Source of the DNA: Bacteroidota bacterium
GTDB taxonomy: Bacteria; Bacteroidota; Bacteroidia; Flavobacteriales; Flavobacteriaceae
Length of the DNA: 64,000 nt
Direction of reading: 5' to 3'
Assembly: GCA_027620655.1 (NCBI GenBank)
Contig: JAQCDS010000003.1
Location: forward strand, 136,449-200,448
The notes below the pieces were generated by a model. It ran no database searches and was not told where the DNA came from. It saw only the letters and a list, made by a program, of their open reading frames with translations. Both the position numbers and the translations under genes were made by a program. Positions 9,988 through 20,048 of this stretch are shown here, in pieces (positions within the stretch are counted from its first letter, which is position 1; each line of letters begins with the position of its first letter).

Positions 9988-11682
9988 ATGACATCTAGCA
10001 CTACAAATAATAAACTTCACAGGACACGTGCACAAGAAAGTTCGCATGCGATTGAGCGTATGTATATTACTATGCGCCATTTGTTTAGTCGTGGTTTTTA
10101 CAAACCCATGGGAATTTCTGGGGCTACTTTAAGAGAAGCGCTTTTGTTGTTAAGACCAGAAATTTATGGAACCATTGCAGATGAAAAAGCAGAGTTAGAA
10201 GGGCTTTTGTATGTTGTTGATCGTTTACCAATAGGAATTGAGCAATGTTCACATGTAAATCTCACTAGCGCTGAAGGGTTTGGAGACTCTCATTTTGAGG
10301 TAATCGTCCCCTCAAAACGCCGACGCGATTGCTATCGGATAGATTTTGAGCAAATGAATATTGAAATCACAAGGGGGCGTTCGGAGATCTATGATATTTT
10401 GACTCACTTGACATTTCTATATATTGAATCACATAAAATCGCTAAACAAGTCCTCATAGGCTCTAAAGGTAACACCACTCGAGATTGGCAAAAACTTGAA
10501 AAAGCAGTACTTTCTAATAAAAAACTAAGTAAAAAAGAGCGGGAAATTGCAGTGACACATACTGCTAATATATTGGGCCGTACATTTGACGAAATCAATT
10601 CAGTATATAGCGCTTTTGCAACCCCTAAGCAGCCGGATTATTTTCTGCATTTAATCTACTGGCTTGGAAAACGTGCAATAAATGAAATTGTAGATCACGA
10701 TAAACGTATCATCACTTTTAGCCCTGTTTTGAGAGAACGCTTGGGGCATCATATTCATGGAGAGCAATGGGCCAATGACATCAAAGAATGTTTGTTAAAG
10801 CAAAACCTTATTGAACGTCCAATACATATTATTTCTGCAAATTTACATAGTGTTATGAATACACTTTATGTACAAAAGGCATTACAGAAATTTTGCAAAG
10901 ACAATGACATTTTTTCTGTTTACGAAGAATTAAGTGCAGACAAAAACACAGCTTTACGCAATAAAATTAAGACTTTGGCGTTGAAGGAGGGAATGACATA
11001 TATTGACGATAAATCAGGAACAAATATTGATGTTCAAGTTATAGATACAGCCAAAGTAGATTTTAAGTATAATTCAACTCTGACCTCATCAAAAGAAACT
11101 AAAAACTCTCCAGTCCTCATAGTAATGGACTATGCCTTTGGCGAACAAGCTTATGAGACAATTGACGAATTGTTAAAGCCCTTTAAAATCAAAACAAAAA
11201 CCTATTTTCTGAATGTTGAATCTATTTCTGTTATGGGAAAAGCAGGAATTTTGGAAGGAGGAAAAGGCGATATAATGATACCATCTGCACACATATTTGA
11301 AGGAACAGCAGATAATTATCCTTTTAAAAACGAATTAAAAAAAGAAGATTTTAATGACCAAGGTGTTGATGTTTACGAAGGAACAATGGTAACAGTTTTG
11401 GGTACATCTCTACAAAACACAGAACTTTTAAAGTTTTTTCATGAATCTACTTGGGAAGTTATTGGTTTGGAAATGGAAGGAGTTCATTATCAAAAAGCGA
11501 TACAATCAGCTTCAAAAATTCGTAATAGCATTTCACCAGAAGTTAAAGTGCGTTATGCCTATTATGCCAGTGACAATCCTTTGAAAACAGGAAGCACATT
11601 GGCTTCAGGAGGGCTTGGTCTTACAGGCGTAAGACCAACATATGTAATAACACATCAAATTTTAAAACAAATTATAAATTAA
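9988..11682 (+). CDS. DUF6909-like protein with nucleoside-phosphorylase-like C-terminal region
   Basis: N-terminal RMYITMRHLFSRGFYKPMGISGATLREALLLL; C-terminal GLEMEGVHYQKAI and GVRPTYVITHQILKQI. ATG 9988 preferred to TTG 9979. Confidence 0.7.
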   Translation: MTSSTTNNKLHRTRAQESSHAIERMYITMRHLFSRGFYKPMGISGATLREALLLLRPEIYGTIADEKAELEGLLYVVDRLPIGIEQCSHVNLTSAEGFGDSHFEVIVPSKRRRDCYRIDFEQMNIEITRGRSEIYDILTHLTFLYIESHKIAKQVLIGSKGNTTRDWQKLEKAVLSNKKLSKKEREIAVTHTANILGRTFDEINSVYSAFATPKQPDYFLHLIYWLGKRAINEIVDHDKRIITFSPVLRERLGHHIHGEQWANDIKECLLKQNLIERPIHIISANLHSVMNTLYVQKALQKFCKDNDIFSVYEELSADKNTALRNKIKTLALKEGMTYIDDKSGTNIDVQVIDTAKVDFKYNSTLTSSKETKNSPVLIVMDYAFGEQAYETIDELLKPFKIKTKTYFLNVESISVMGKAGILEGGKGDIMIPSAHIFEGTADNYPFKNELKKEDFNDQGVDVYEGTMVTVLGTSLQNTELLKFFHESTWEVIGLEMEGVHYQKAIQSASKIRNSISPEVKVRYAYYASDNPLKTGSTLASGGLGLTGVRPTYVITHQILKQIIN

Positions 11683-11693
11683 TACACACGATA

Positions 11694-12764
11694 ATGAGTA
11701 CTACTAACACTCCACAACCATCTGAAGAAGTTGACTTAGGGCAGCTTTTTAAAATGATTGGAAATGCATTCCAACGCTTATTTCAGTTTATAGGTTCAAT
11801 TTTTAATAAACTGTTTTTGGCCTTTGTATGGCTTGTTTTTTTTATAAAAAAACGCGCCGTTTTTTTATTAATTGCAGCTGTAGCTGGTTTAGCCCTTGGT
11901 TTTCTTTTAGATAAAACCTCGCCGCCAACGTACAAATCTTCAATAACAGTAAAGCAAAATTATGCTACTGGAGAAAACTTGTATGGCTCCATTGACTATT
12001 ATAACAGTCTATTAAAAGACGGCGATTATGAAGTTTTGGGACGTGTTTTAGGGTTAGAAAAAAGTGTTTCTGAAGAGATTATAGGTTTGGAGATTGAGCC
12101 TATCATTACAGACAATGATCGTGTTGTGATGTTTGATAAATACATTAGTGGACTAGATTCTTTAGCAGCATCTAAAGTTGAATATGACGTATTTGTGGAG
12201 AATATTAAAGACTACAAACACCAGTTGCAGCAAATCAGTATCAAATCCAAAACGAGATCAAATTTTAAAAATATTTTTGATAATATTATTGGAGATATAA
12301 ATACGAATATATTTTTTGTAAATGAACAATCGAAAGATTTGACAGAGCTGAAACAACAAAAAATAGCGCTAGAACAATCTTTGGCGCAGTCCGATTCTTT
12401 ACAACGCACATACAAACGTGTTTTGGAGCAACAGATGGAGTCGAAATCCACTTCAGAAACTTCAATAACGTTTGAAGGCAATAATGATAAAAACAAAACA
12501 CGCGAGTTTGATCTTTATAAAAATGATATCGAATTACGCCGAGAAATTGTTGATATTGACCGTAAACTTAAGGATAAGGAAAACATTGTTGAAGCTATTT
12601 CAAGCAAGCAAGACAGTGGGTTTGTTGATGACACCAAAGAACTATTAGGATTAAATCTAAGTACAAAGCTATATTATTTAGTACTATTTACGGTACTAAC
12701 TTTTGTGATTCTTATTGGAATTGAATTTTTAAAGTTTTTAGAAAAATATAAACCAGAGCAGTAA
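11694..12764 (+). CDS. Wzz-like polysaccharide chain-length determinant protein
   Basis: Two TM segments (VFLLIAAVAGLALGFLLDK and LYYLVLFTVLTFVILIGIEFL) flanking a coiled-coil region; first gene of the polysaccharide locus. Confidence 0.65.
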   Translation: MSTTNTPQPSEEVDLGQLFKMIGNAFQRLFQFIGSIFNKLFLAFVWLVFFIKKRAVFLLIAAVAGLALGFLLDKTSPPTYKSSITVKQNYATGENLYGSIDYYNSLLKDGDYEVLGRVLGLEKSVSEEIIGLEIEPIITDNDRVVMFDKYISGLDSLAASKVEYDVFVENIKDYKHQLQQISIKSKTRSNFKNIFDNIIGDINTNIFFVNEQSKDLTELKQQKIALEQSLAQSDSLQRTYKRVLEQQMESKSTSETSITFEGNNDKNKTREFDLYKNDIELRREIVDIDRKLKDKENIVEAISSKQDSGFVDDTKELLGLNLSTKLYYLVLFTVLTFVILIGIEFLKFLEKYKPEQ

Positions 12765-12793
12765 CACATAATTGTAAGTTAATTCTATTTCTT

Positions 12794-13339
12794 ATGAAGT
12801 TTTTACACACGCCACTAAATGGCTGTATTGTTATGACACCGGCTATTTTTTCAGACTCTAGAGGAAGCTTTTATGAGTCTTACAAAAAAGGTGTTATTGA
12901 CGAAGCTTTGGGATATGAAGTCAATTTTGTTCAAGACAATGAGTCCTTTTCCTCTAAAGGAGTGCTTCGAGGGTTGCATTTTCAAAAAGGGGAGTATGCT
13001 CAAGCAAAGTTAGTACGTGTCATACAAGGTGCTGTTTTGGATGTTGCCGTTGACCTCCGAGAAGAATCTTCGACCTACGGGCAACATTTTTCTATTGAAT
13101 TGTCTTCTGATAATAAAAAACAGCTGTTTATTCCGAGGGGCTTTGCACACGGATTTGTAGTGCTGAGTGATACCGCTATTTTTTCGTATAAATGTGATAA
13201 TTACTATCATAAGGATTCAGAAAGTGGAATCATCTATAATGACCCGACTCTAAATATCGACTGGAAGTTTCCTAATGACCACTTACAGCTGTCCAAAAAA
13301 GACTTAGAACTTCCTCATTTTAAATCTTTGGCGTTATGA
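12794..13339 (+). CDS. rfbC: dTDP-4-dehydrorhamnose 3,5-epimerase
   Basis: FVQDNESFSSKGVLRGLHFQKGEYAQAKLVRVIQGAVLDVAVDLR, LFIPRGFAHGFVVLSD. Confidence 0.97.
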   Translation: MKFLHTPLNGCIVMTPAIFSDSRGSFYESYKKGVIDEALGYEVNFVQDNESFSSKGVLRGLHFQKGEYAQAKLVRVIQGAVLDVAVDLREESSTYGQHFSIELSSDNKKQLFIPRGFAHGFVVLSDTAIFSYKCDNYYHKDSESGIIYNDPTLNIDWKFPNDHLQLSKKDLELPHFKSLAL

Positions 13340-14205
13340 CAAAGATTTTGGTAACAGGTGGTAATGGGCAGCTCGCCCAATGTTTAAAGGATGTTGTAAA
13401 AAACAATGATGAATTAGATGTTAATTTTCAAGATCTTCCAGAGTTAGACATTACCAATATACAGCAATTGGTCTCTTATTTTTCAAAGAATGAATTAGAT
13501 TATTGTATCAATTGCGCGGCCTATACTGCAGTCGATTTGGCAGAGGAACAAAGCGATTTGGCCTATGCGGTCAATGCAGACGGCCCTAAAAACTTGGCTG
13601 AGGCTTGTAAGAAACACCAAGTTAAGCTCCTCCATATCTCAACAGATTTTGTGTTTGACGGTAAAAAGCAAACACCTTACATAGAAACGGATATGCCTAA
13701 TCCACTAGGTGTTTATGGAAAAAGCAAATGGCAAGGCGAACGCAACATTCAAGAGATTATGGAGGATTACTTTATTCTACGCACCTCTTGGTTGTATTCA
13801 GAATATGGGAATAATTTCATGAAAACCATGTTGAAATTATCAGAAACACGAGATGAAATCAATGTTGTTTCCGATCAAATAGGATCGCCAACATATGCAG
13901 GAGATTTGGCTGAGGTTTTGATTAAAATAGTTTTATCTTCGTCCACAAATTATGGTGTTTACCACTACAGCAATTCAGGCACTATTTCGTGGTATGATTT
14001 TGCGGTGGAAATTTTTACGCAGTTTGGCAAGAAAATTGAGGTTAAGCCCATCACAACAAAAGACTATCCAACCGCAGCAAAGCGACCAAAATTTAGTGTG
14101 TTGGATACTACCAAAATTGAAAACAACTTTGATTGTACACTAAAAGATTGGCAAGGAAGTTTGAAATCGAAATCAAGTTTAAAGAGTAAAATTAGCCCCA
14201 AATGA
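13336..14205 (+). CDS. rfbD: dTDP-4-dehydrorhamnose reductase
   Basis: ILVTGGNGQLAQCLKD, INCAAYTAVDLAEEQSDLAYAVNADGPKNLA, STDFVFDGKK, PLGVYGKSKWQGE. Confidence 0.95.
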   Translation: MTKILVTGGNGQLAQCLKDVVKNNDELDVNFQDLPELDITNIQQLVSYFSKNELDYCINCAAYTAVDLAEEQSDLAYAVNADGPKNLAEACKKHQVKLLHISTDFVFDGKKQTPYIETDMPNPLGVYGKSKWQGERNIQEIMEDYFILRTSWLYSEYGNNFMKTMLKLSETRDEINVVSDQIGSPTYAGDLAEVLIKIVLSSSTNYGVYHYSNSGTISWYDFAVEIFTQFGKKIEVKPITTKDYPTAAKRPKFSVLDTTKIENNFDCTLKDWQGSLKSKSSLKSKISPK

Positions 14206-15347
14206 TAAAGAATTTAATTATTTTTGGAACGCGCCCCGAGGCTATTAAAATGGCCCCTTTGGTCAAAGAATTTCAAAAACATGATGAGTTATTTGACACA
14301 AAAGTATGTATTACAGCTCAGCATAGAGAAATGTTAGACCAGGTTTTAACCTTTTTCGAAATTACTCCAGATTTTGATCTTGACCTCATGAAGCCTAACC
14401 AAAACCTGTATGTTTTAACAGCAGACATTCTTATAAATCTTAAGCCGGTTTTAGAATCGTTTAAGCCAGATTATGTATTTGTGCATGGAGATACAACAAC
14501 AACAATGGCTACTAGTCTTGCTGCATTTTATGCAGGAGCCAAGATTTGCCATGTAGAGGCAGGATTGCGCACATTCAACATGCAGTCACCTTTCCCCGAA
14601 GAGATGAACCGTTCGGTAACTGGAGTGGTTTCAAATTTACATTTTGCACCCACCAAAACATCAAAAAATAATTTAATTGCTGAGAATAAATCTGAAGAAG
14701 ACATCATTATTACAGGAAATACAGTTATCGATGCACTTTCATATAGTGTAGAAAAAGTAAATACACCTACTTTTCAAGACCAAGAAATAGAGCAATTAAA
14801 AATAGTATTGAATGATGACAAAAAACTAATACTAGTAACAGGTCACAGACGCGAAAATCATGGTGATGGGTTTATAAGAATTTGTGAAGCTCTAAAGGAA
14901 ATTGCTTTAGAACATTCAGATTGTCAAATAATTTACCCAGTGCATTTAAATCCTAATGTTCAAAAACCTGTGTACGACCTTTTAAGTGATATAAACAATA
15001 TAGACTTAATATCACCGTTATCTTATCCGGCATTTGTTTGGCTAATGGAAAAATCGTATCTTATTATTACAGATAGTGGGGGGGTGCAAGAAGAAGCACC
15101 AAGTCTAGGGAAGCCAGTATTAGTTATGCGTGACACGACAGAAAGACCCGAGGCTGTTAATGCCGGAACAGTATTGTTGGTCGGTACAGATAAACAAAAA
15201 ATTATTGATGAAGCTCACAGATTATTAGAAGATAACAATGCGTATTTAGCCATGAGTACATTGCACAATCCTTATGGCGATGGAAAAGCTTGCAGTAAAA
15301 TAGTTGAGCATATTAGATTTATAGAATTTCAAAACTCTATCAAATAA
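14202..15347 (+). CDS. wecB: UDP-N-acetylglucosamine 2-epimerase (non-hydrolyzing)
   Basis: IIFGTRPEAIKMAPLVKEF, VHGDTTTTMATSLAAFYAGAKICHVEAGLRT, LVTGHRRENHGDG, DSGGVQEEAPSLGKPVLVMRDTTERPEAV. Confidence 0.97.
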   Translation: MIKNLIIFGTRPEAIKMAPLVKEFQKHDELFDTKVCITAQHREMLDQVLTFFEITPDFDLDLMKPNQNLYVLTADILINLKPVLESFKPDYVFVHGDTTTTMATSLAAFYAGAKICHVEAGLRTFNMQSPFPEEMNRSVTGVVSNLHFAPTKTSKNNLIAENKSEEDIIITGNTVIDALSYSVEKVNTPTFQDQEIEQLKIVLNDDKKLILVTGHRRENHGDGFIRICEALKEIALEHSDCQIIYPVHLNPNVQKPVYDLLSDINNIDLISPLSYPAFVWLMEKSYLIITDSGGVQEEAPSLGKPVLVMRDTTERPEAVNAGTVLLVGTDKQKIIDEAHRLLEDNNAYLAMSTLHNPYGDGKACSKIVEHIRFIEFQNSIK

Positions 15348-15352
15348 AAAAA

Positions 15353-16582
15353 ATGAATAAAAATCCTGAAGTTGTAATGATAGGCTTAGGCTATATAGGA
15401 TTACCTACGGCTGCACTAATAGCACAAAACAAAACCTATGTTCATGGTGTAGATATTAACCCAAAAGTTGTTGAAACGATCAATAGAGGAGAGATCCATA
15501 TTGTTGAACCAGAATTAGATATAGCAGTAAGTAATGCAGTTAGCGAAGGGTATTTAAAAGCATCAACATCTGCAGTTGAAGCTATTGCATATCTTATTGT
15601 AGTACCAACACCGTTTAAAGCAAAGAACGAACCAGATATTTCGTTTGTTGAAGCTGCAACAAAAGCTATACTACCATTGCTTAAAGAAGGAGATTTATAT
15701 ATCATTGAATCAACTTCTCCAATAGGGACAACAGAAAAAATGATGGACCTAATATACGCATCACGACCAGAACTTAAGGATAAATTATTTATAGCTTATT
15801 GTCCAGAGCGAGTTTTACCAGGAAATGTGATGTATGAGTTGGTTCATAACGACAGAGTTATTGGTGGGGTAGATGATGCTTCTACTGAAAAAGCAGTTGC
15901 TTTTTATAGTCAATTCATTAAAGGAGATTTGCATAAAACCAATGCACGAACCGCAGAAATGTGTAAACTTGTTGAGAACTCTTCCAGAGATGTACAAATA
16001 GCTTTTGCAAACGAATTATCGTTAATCTGTGATAAAGCAGATATTAACGTTTGGGAGCTTATAGAACTAGCTAATAAACATCCGCGGGTGAATATACTTA
16101 GCCCGGGTTGTGGCGTTGGAGGCCATTGTATTGCAGTAGATCCTTATTTTATTGTTTCAGATTATCCAAAAGAATCAAAAATTATTGGCACAGCTCGCGA
16201 AATAAACAACTACAAGCCCTTTTGGTGTGCAGAAAAAATTCAAAATGCCAAACTTGAATTTCAAATAAAACATGGTCGAAAGCCAAGTATTGCTTTAATG
16301 GGCTTAGCATTTAAACCAAATATTGATGATTTACGAGAATCACCAGCCAAATATATTGCTCAAAAGGTACTACAAAATGCAAATAATGAAGAGCATTACA
16401 TTGTAGAGCCAAATATTAATACACATAGTATTTTTAAACTAACCAATTATCAAGAAGCTGCTGAAAAAGCCGATATTATTGTGTTTTTAGTGGCTCATGA
16501 TGAGTTTAAAACATTAAACATTCCAGAAGACAAAATTGTATTGGATTTTTGTGGAGTAATTAATATAAAACACCAACCTTAA
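15353..16582 (+). CDS. wecC: UDP-N-acetyl-D-mannosamine dehydrogenase
   Basis: VVMIGLGYIGLPTAALIA, YCPERVLPGNVMYELVHNDRVIGG, GVGGHCIAVDPYFI. Confidence 0.94.
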   Translation: MNKNPEVVMIGLGYIGLPTAALIAQNKTYVHGVDINPKVVETINRGEIHIVEPELDIAVSNAVSEGYLKASTSAVEAIAYLIVVPTPFKAKNEPDISFVEAATKAILPLLKEGDLYIIESTSPIGTTEKMMDLIYASRPELKDKLFIAYCPERVLPGNVMYELVHNDRVIGGVDDASTEKAVAFYSQFIKGDLHKTNARTAEMCKLVENSSRDVQIAFANELSLICDKADINVWELIELANKHPRVNILSPGCGVGGHCIAVDPYFIVSDYPKESKIIGTAREINNYKPFWCAEKIQNAKLEFQIKHGRKPSIALMGLAFKPNIDDLRESPAKYIAQKVLQNANNEEHYIVEPNINTHSIFKLTNYQEAAEKADIIVFLVAHDEFKTLNIPEDKIVLDFCGVINIKHQP

Positions 16583-16596
16583 AAAGTATATAAACT

Positions 16597-17418
16597 ATGA
16601 GGCAATATTTTGATGGTACAAAATTGTATGGAGATGATTTTAATCTCGAAAAAATATCTAAATGGTATCAAGAGGAGGAAGAAGGGTATTCTAATTTAGA
16701 ATCAAGAGAGCTTAAATTATTAGAAGAGGGCATTTATTTATACGAAAATATAAATAAAATTCACGGGTTTAAATATTTAGAAAAAGGAAGAACTTATAAA
16801 AATGTATTGGGAATTGGTTCCGCAACAGGGCATGAGTTTTTGCCTATAATAGATCAAATAGAAAACTTATATATATTAGAACCATCCGATAAATTGCAAG
16901 GATATAAAATTGGAGGTAATAAAATTACATATATTAAACCAGAAACTAATGGTGATATAATGTTCGCGGATAATTATTTTGACATGGTAACTTGTTTTGG
17001 AGTAATGCACCATATTCCTAATGCCTCACATGTTTTAAAAGAAATTTATAGAACACTAAACGATCAAGCGATTTTTCTTTTTAGAGAACCTATAGTTTCT
17101 ATGGGTGATTGGAGGACTCCTAGAAATGGACTCACGAAAAACGAAAGAGGCCTGCCTAAAGAGTTTCTTAGAGAAAATATTGGTGCATTGGGCTTTAAGG
17201 AAATTAGCGAAAATTATTGTTTTACCCTTTATTCGTTTTTATCAAAACTCACAAAAAAGATTTTGAGCAGACCTATATATGCTTACAAAACATATGTGTA
17301 TTTTGACAAGTTTGTATCTTCAATGCTTAAATGGAATACAAAATACCATACTACCAATAAATTTAGAAGGGTGTTCCCACAATCAGTATATTATGTATTG
17401 AAAAAGGGTAGCAATTAA
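16597..17418 (+). CDS. class I SAM-dependent methyltransferase
   Basis: VLGIGSATGHEFLPIIDQIENLYILEPSD, MFADNYFDMVTCFGVMHHIPNASHVLKEIYRTL. Confidence 0.85.
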   Translation: MRQYFDGTKLYGDDFNLEKISKWYQEEEEGYSNLESRELKLLEEGIYLYENINKIHGFKYLEKGRTYKNVLGIGSATGHEFLPIIDQIENLYILEPSDKLQGYKIGGNKITYIKPETNGDIMFADNYFDMVTCFGVMHHIPNASHVLKEIYRTLNDQAIFLFREPIVSMGDWRTPRNGLTKNERGLPKEFLRENIGALGFKEISENYCFTLYSFLSKLTKKILSRPIYAYKTYVYFDKFVSSMLKWNTKYHTTNKFRRVFPQSVYYVLKKGSN

Positions 17419-17506
17419 TACAGACTAATAAAGATCAAAAGCACCTATAATTAGGTAATACCAAACGTTAAAAGTTGATTTTTATGAAAAGAAGTATGAC
17501 AATTTT

Positions 17507-18829
17507 ATGATGAAACGTCTTTTTTTAGTTGCTGTGTTAACAGGTACTGGACATTTGGTAAATTTAATTTCCTTAAGGTTTATTACGAATTATGCCAATC
17601 AAGGTGCTATTGCATTTATAGGAGAGCTGGATTCTCTAGCGCTTTTAATCGTGTCCATCACTGCATTTGGATTGCAATTATCCTCTACGAGAGAAATTGC
17701 TGTTCGAGATAATGATTGGCAAAAAGTATATTATTCAACACAATCGGCTCGATTAACTATGGCAATGCTTTTAATGTTTCTTGGTTTATCAGGGTTTTTA
17801 TATACAAAGAACTATATGTTTTTTATAGCACCAATAATTGCATTAAATGCTGATTATGCATTGTATGGTAGAGGGAAGCCTATATTAGGAGCAATAGTTG
17901 CCTTTATAAGAATTACTATTCCTTCTATAACAGTAATTTTAAGCTCAGTTTATTTCATAAAACTTCTTCCGTTATTATTTAGTATTAGCATTTTGTTAGC
18001 TTATTTCACAGCGGGTTTTATTGTTTCTAAAATTTTGAATGTTAATTATTTAGTTAAACCTAAGTTTAAGAGCCTCATAGAATATGTAAAAAACATTAAA
18101 ATAGGTTTTGCCAATTTAGCATATTTCTTTGTAGGCATAGGGATATTAAATATTCTATCTTATATTAACAGTGAAGAAACAGTTTCTATAGCCTATATGG
18201 CTTTGAAATTATATATGATTTTTATTGGAGTTAGAAGGATAATAGTCCAGTCTTTCTTCAAAGAAATAAAAGAACTAAAACAATCATTAAAAGTAGACTA
18301 TTTATCAATGGTTGCAGGAACAATATTTCTTAGTCTTTTCTTATTCTACCCAAAAACAACAATATCACTTTTGTTCGATGATTCCTATGCAGAATATTCT
18401 CTAACTTTCGTTATTTTGGGTGTTGCAGGTTTTATATCTTCAATAACCTCAAGTTCTGGAGCAAGATTGTTATTACAAAATAAAGATAAGCAGTTTAGTG
18501 CTAATTTTATTGTAGCAGCAATAGTGACAATATGTTCTGGAGTGTGTTTTTCTTTTTTCATTGCAGACACCCCTAGTTTAGTTGTACTCGCCTGCTTACT
18601 TGGCGAAATCACTATATCAGTTTTAAATATGTCATCATTAAAAGAAAAAAACTTTTTGATTAATAGGTTAAGAATTATGTACCCTGTTCTATTAGCTTCT
18701 TTATTATTTTATATTACCAAATTTAGTTTTAGTGATAATATATGGGCTTTATCTATTTCAATAATTACATTCTCATTAATTGTATTTTTGGACAGTAAAA
18801 GAGTTTTGAATTCTAAAACATTGAATTAA
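17507..18829 (+). CDS. Wzx-like polysaccharide flippase (polytopic)
   Basis: Many TM helices; N-terminal FGLQLSSTREIAVRDNDWQKVYYSTQSARLTM resembles Wzx/MATE-like flippases; locus context. Confidence 0.75.
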   Translation: MMKRLFLVAVLTGTGHLVNLISLRFITNYANQGAIAFIGELDSLALLIVSITAFGLQLSSTREIAVRDNDWQKVYYSTQSARLTMAMLLMFLGLSGFLYTKNYMFFIAPIIALNADYALYGRGKPILGAIVAFIRITIPSITVILSSVYFIKLLPLLFSISILLAYFTAGFIVSKILNVNYLVKPKFKSLIEYVKNIKIGFANLAYFFVGIGILNILSYINSEETVSIAYMALKLYMIFIGVRRIIVQSFFKEIKELKQSLKVDYLSMVAGTIFLSLFLFYPKTTISLLFDDSYAEYSLTFVILGVAGFISSITSSSGARLLLQNKDKQFSANFIVAAIVTICSGVCFSFFIADTPSLVVLACLLGEITISVLNMSSLKEKNFLINRLRIMYPVLLASLLFYITKFSFSDNIWALSISIITFSLIVFLDSKRVLNSKTLN

Positions 18830-18842
18830 TAAAAATAAAAGC

Positions 18843-20048
18843 ATGAAAATCGGCTTTTTAAATAATAGACTTTCGTTAGAAGCCAAAATAATAGCCTTCA
18901 TTTTAATGGCATTGTTGCTTTTTGATCGTGGTTTTTCCAAGATGGTCATAGTTGGACCAGTATATGCTCATGATTTACTCTTATTGGTCGCAACTATAGT
19001 GACCATTCTCAAAATAAACACTAAAATTTATTTTCCATCATTATTATTGTTTATAATTATTTCTATTTTATATCTCATATATTCTATTTTCTTTGTAGAT
19101 AGTGGTAGGGGTGGATTTTTAATGGTTTTTAGGCATTATTTTTTGTTTTTTTACCTAATATGTTGCTACATTATTTTTAATAAGATTTTTTCAAAAAGGG
19201 AAAACATAGATATTGGAATTAATTTTATAATCAAAATAGCAAAGTGGTCTTTTGTTTTGCAACTATGCTATTTTATTTATTTGTTTATTACAGTTCCAAA
19301 CTATTCACCTTTAGTAGGGTTTTCTTATTTTTCAGCTGTTGGTGTTATGGGAATAATTACTTATGGAGCCTATATCTTGGTGTATTTTAATGGATTAAAA
19401 CGTATTGTAATTTTCACTATTGTACTTTTTGTAAGTATGTTTTTGGGGCATGCATCATCATTTTTTTCTTTGATAGCAGTGTTTCTAGTTCAATTTTATA
19501 TTTCATTCACATCCAAACAGCGATTAATTACATTTTTTCTGGTTCTTGTGTTTATGTTAATTTTATTACAATTACCCCAGTTTAATGATGGTAACGCTAA
19601 TTGGAGATTAATGTATTGGAGCTATATAATCAACAATGCAATTGTTGAAAATTATCTAATTCTTGGTAATGGTTTTGGGAGGCCTTTTATGTCAATGAGT
19701 TTTGCTCAACAGATATTGGATGAAATAGGGTCATTTAATATGCTCGGTAATAACAATCCACTTGTACGCTGGGAATCCCCGCCTCATAATTCGTTTTTAA
19801 CAATTATATTTCATATTGGTTTAATACCTGCAATGCTACTATTATTTCCGATAAAAAGCCTCTTCAAGCAAATCCTTTTACAAAATAAATCGAAAGACAA
19901 AAAAAAATTGTTTTTACTTTATTGCCTTGTGGGTAGTGTTGTTTGGGCTTCTTTTAATGTGGTGCTAGAACTCCCGCATTCAGCAGTTTATTTTTGGTTA
20001 ATTTATTTCACTTATGCTTTTTATGAAAGAAAACAAACGAAAATATAA
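18843..20048 (+). CDS. O-antigen polymerase/ligase-like membrane protein
   Basis: Polytopic; NWRLMYWSYIINNAIVENYLILGNGFGRPF...PPHNSFLTIIFHIGLIPAM is a Wzy/WaaL-type loop. Confidence 0.7.
   Translation: MKIGFLNNRLSLEAKIIAFILMALLLFDRGFSKMVIVGPVYAHDLLLLVATIVTILKINTKIYFPSLLLFIIISILYLIYSIFFVDSGRGGFLMVFRHYFLFFYLICCYIIFNKIFSKRENIDIGINFIIKIAKWSFVLQLCYFIYLFITVPNYSPLVGFSYFSAVGVMGIITYGAYILVYFNGLKRIVIFTIVLFVSMFLGHASSFFSLIAVFLVQFYISFTSKQRLITFFLVLVFMLILLQLPQFNDGNANWRLMYWSYIINNAIVENYLILGNGFGRPFMSMSFAQQILDEIGSFNMLGNNNPLVRWESPPHNSFLTIIFHIGLIPAMLLLFPIKSLFKQILLQNKSKDKKKLFLLYCLVGSVVWASFNVVLELPHSAVYFWLIYFTYAFYERKQTKI

Noticed and set aside
17459-17506. Open frame YQTLKVDFYEKKYDNF just upstream of the flippase, resembling a methyltransferase-like gene remnant
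   Set aside because: Only about 16 codons; too short to distinguish a vestige from chance.
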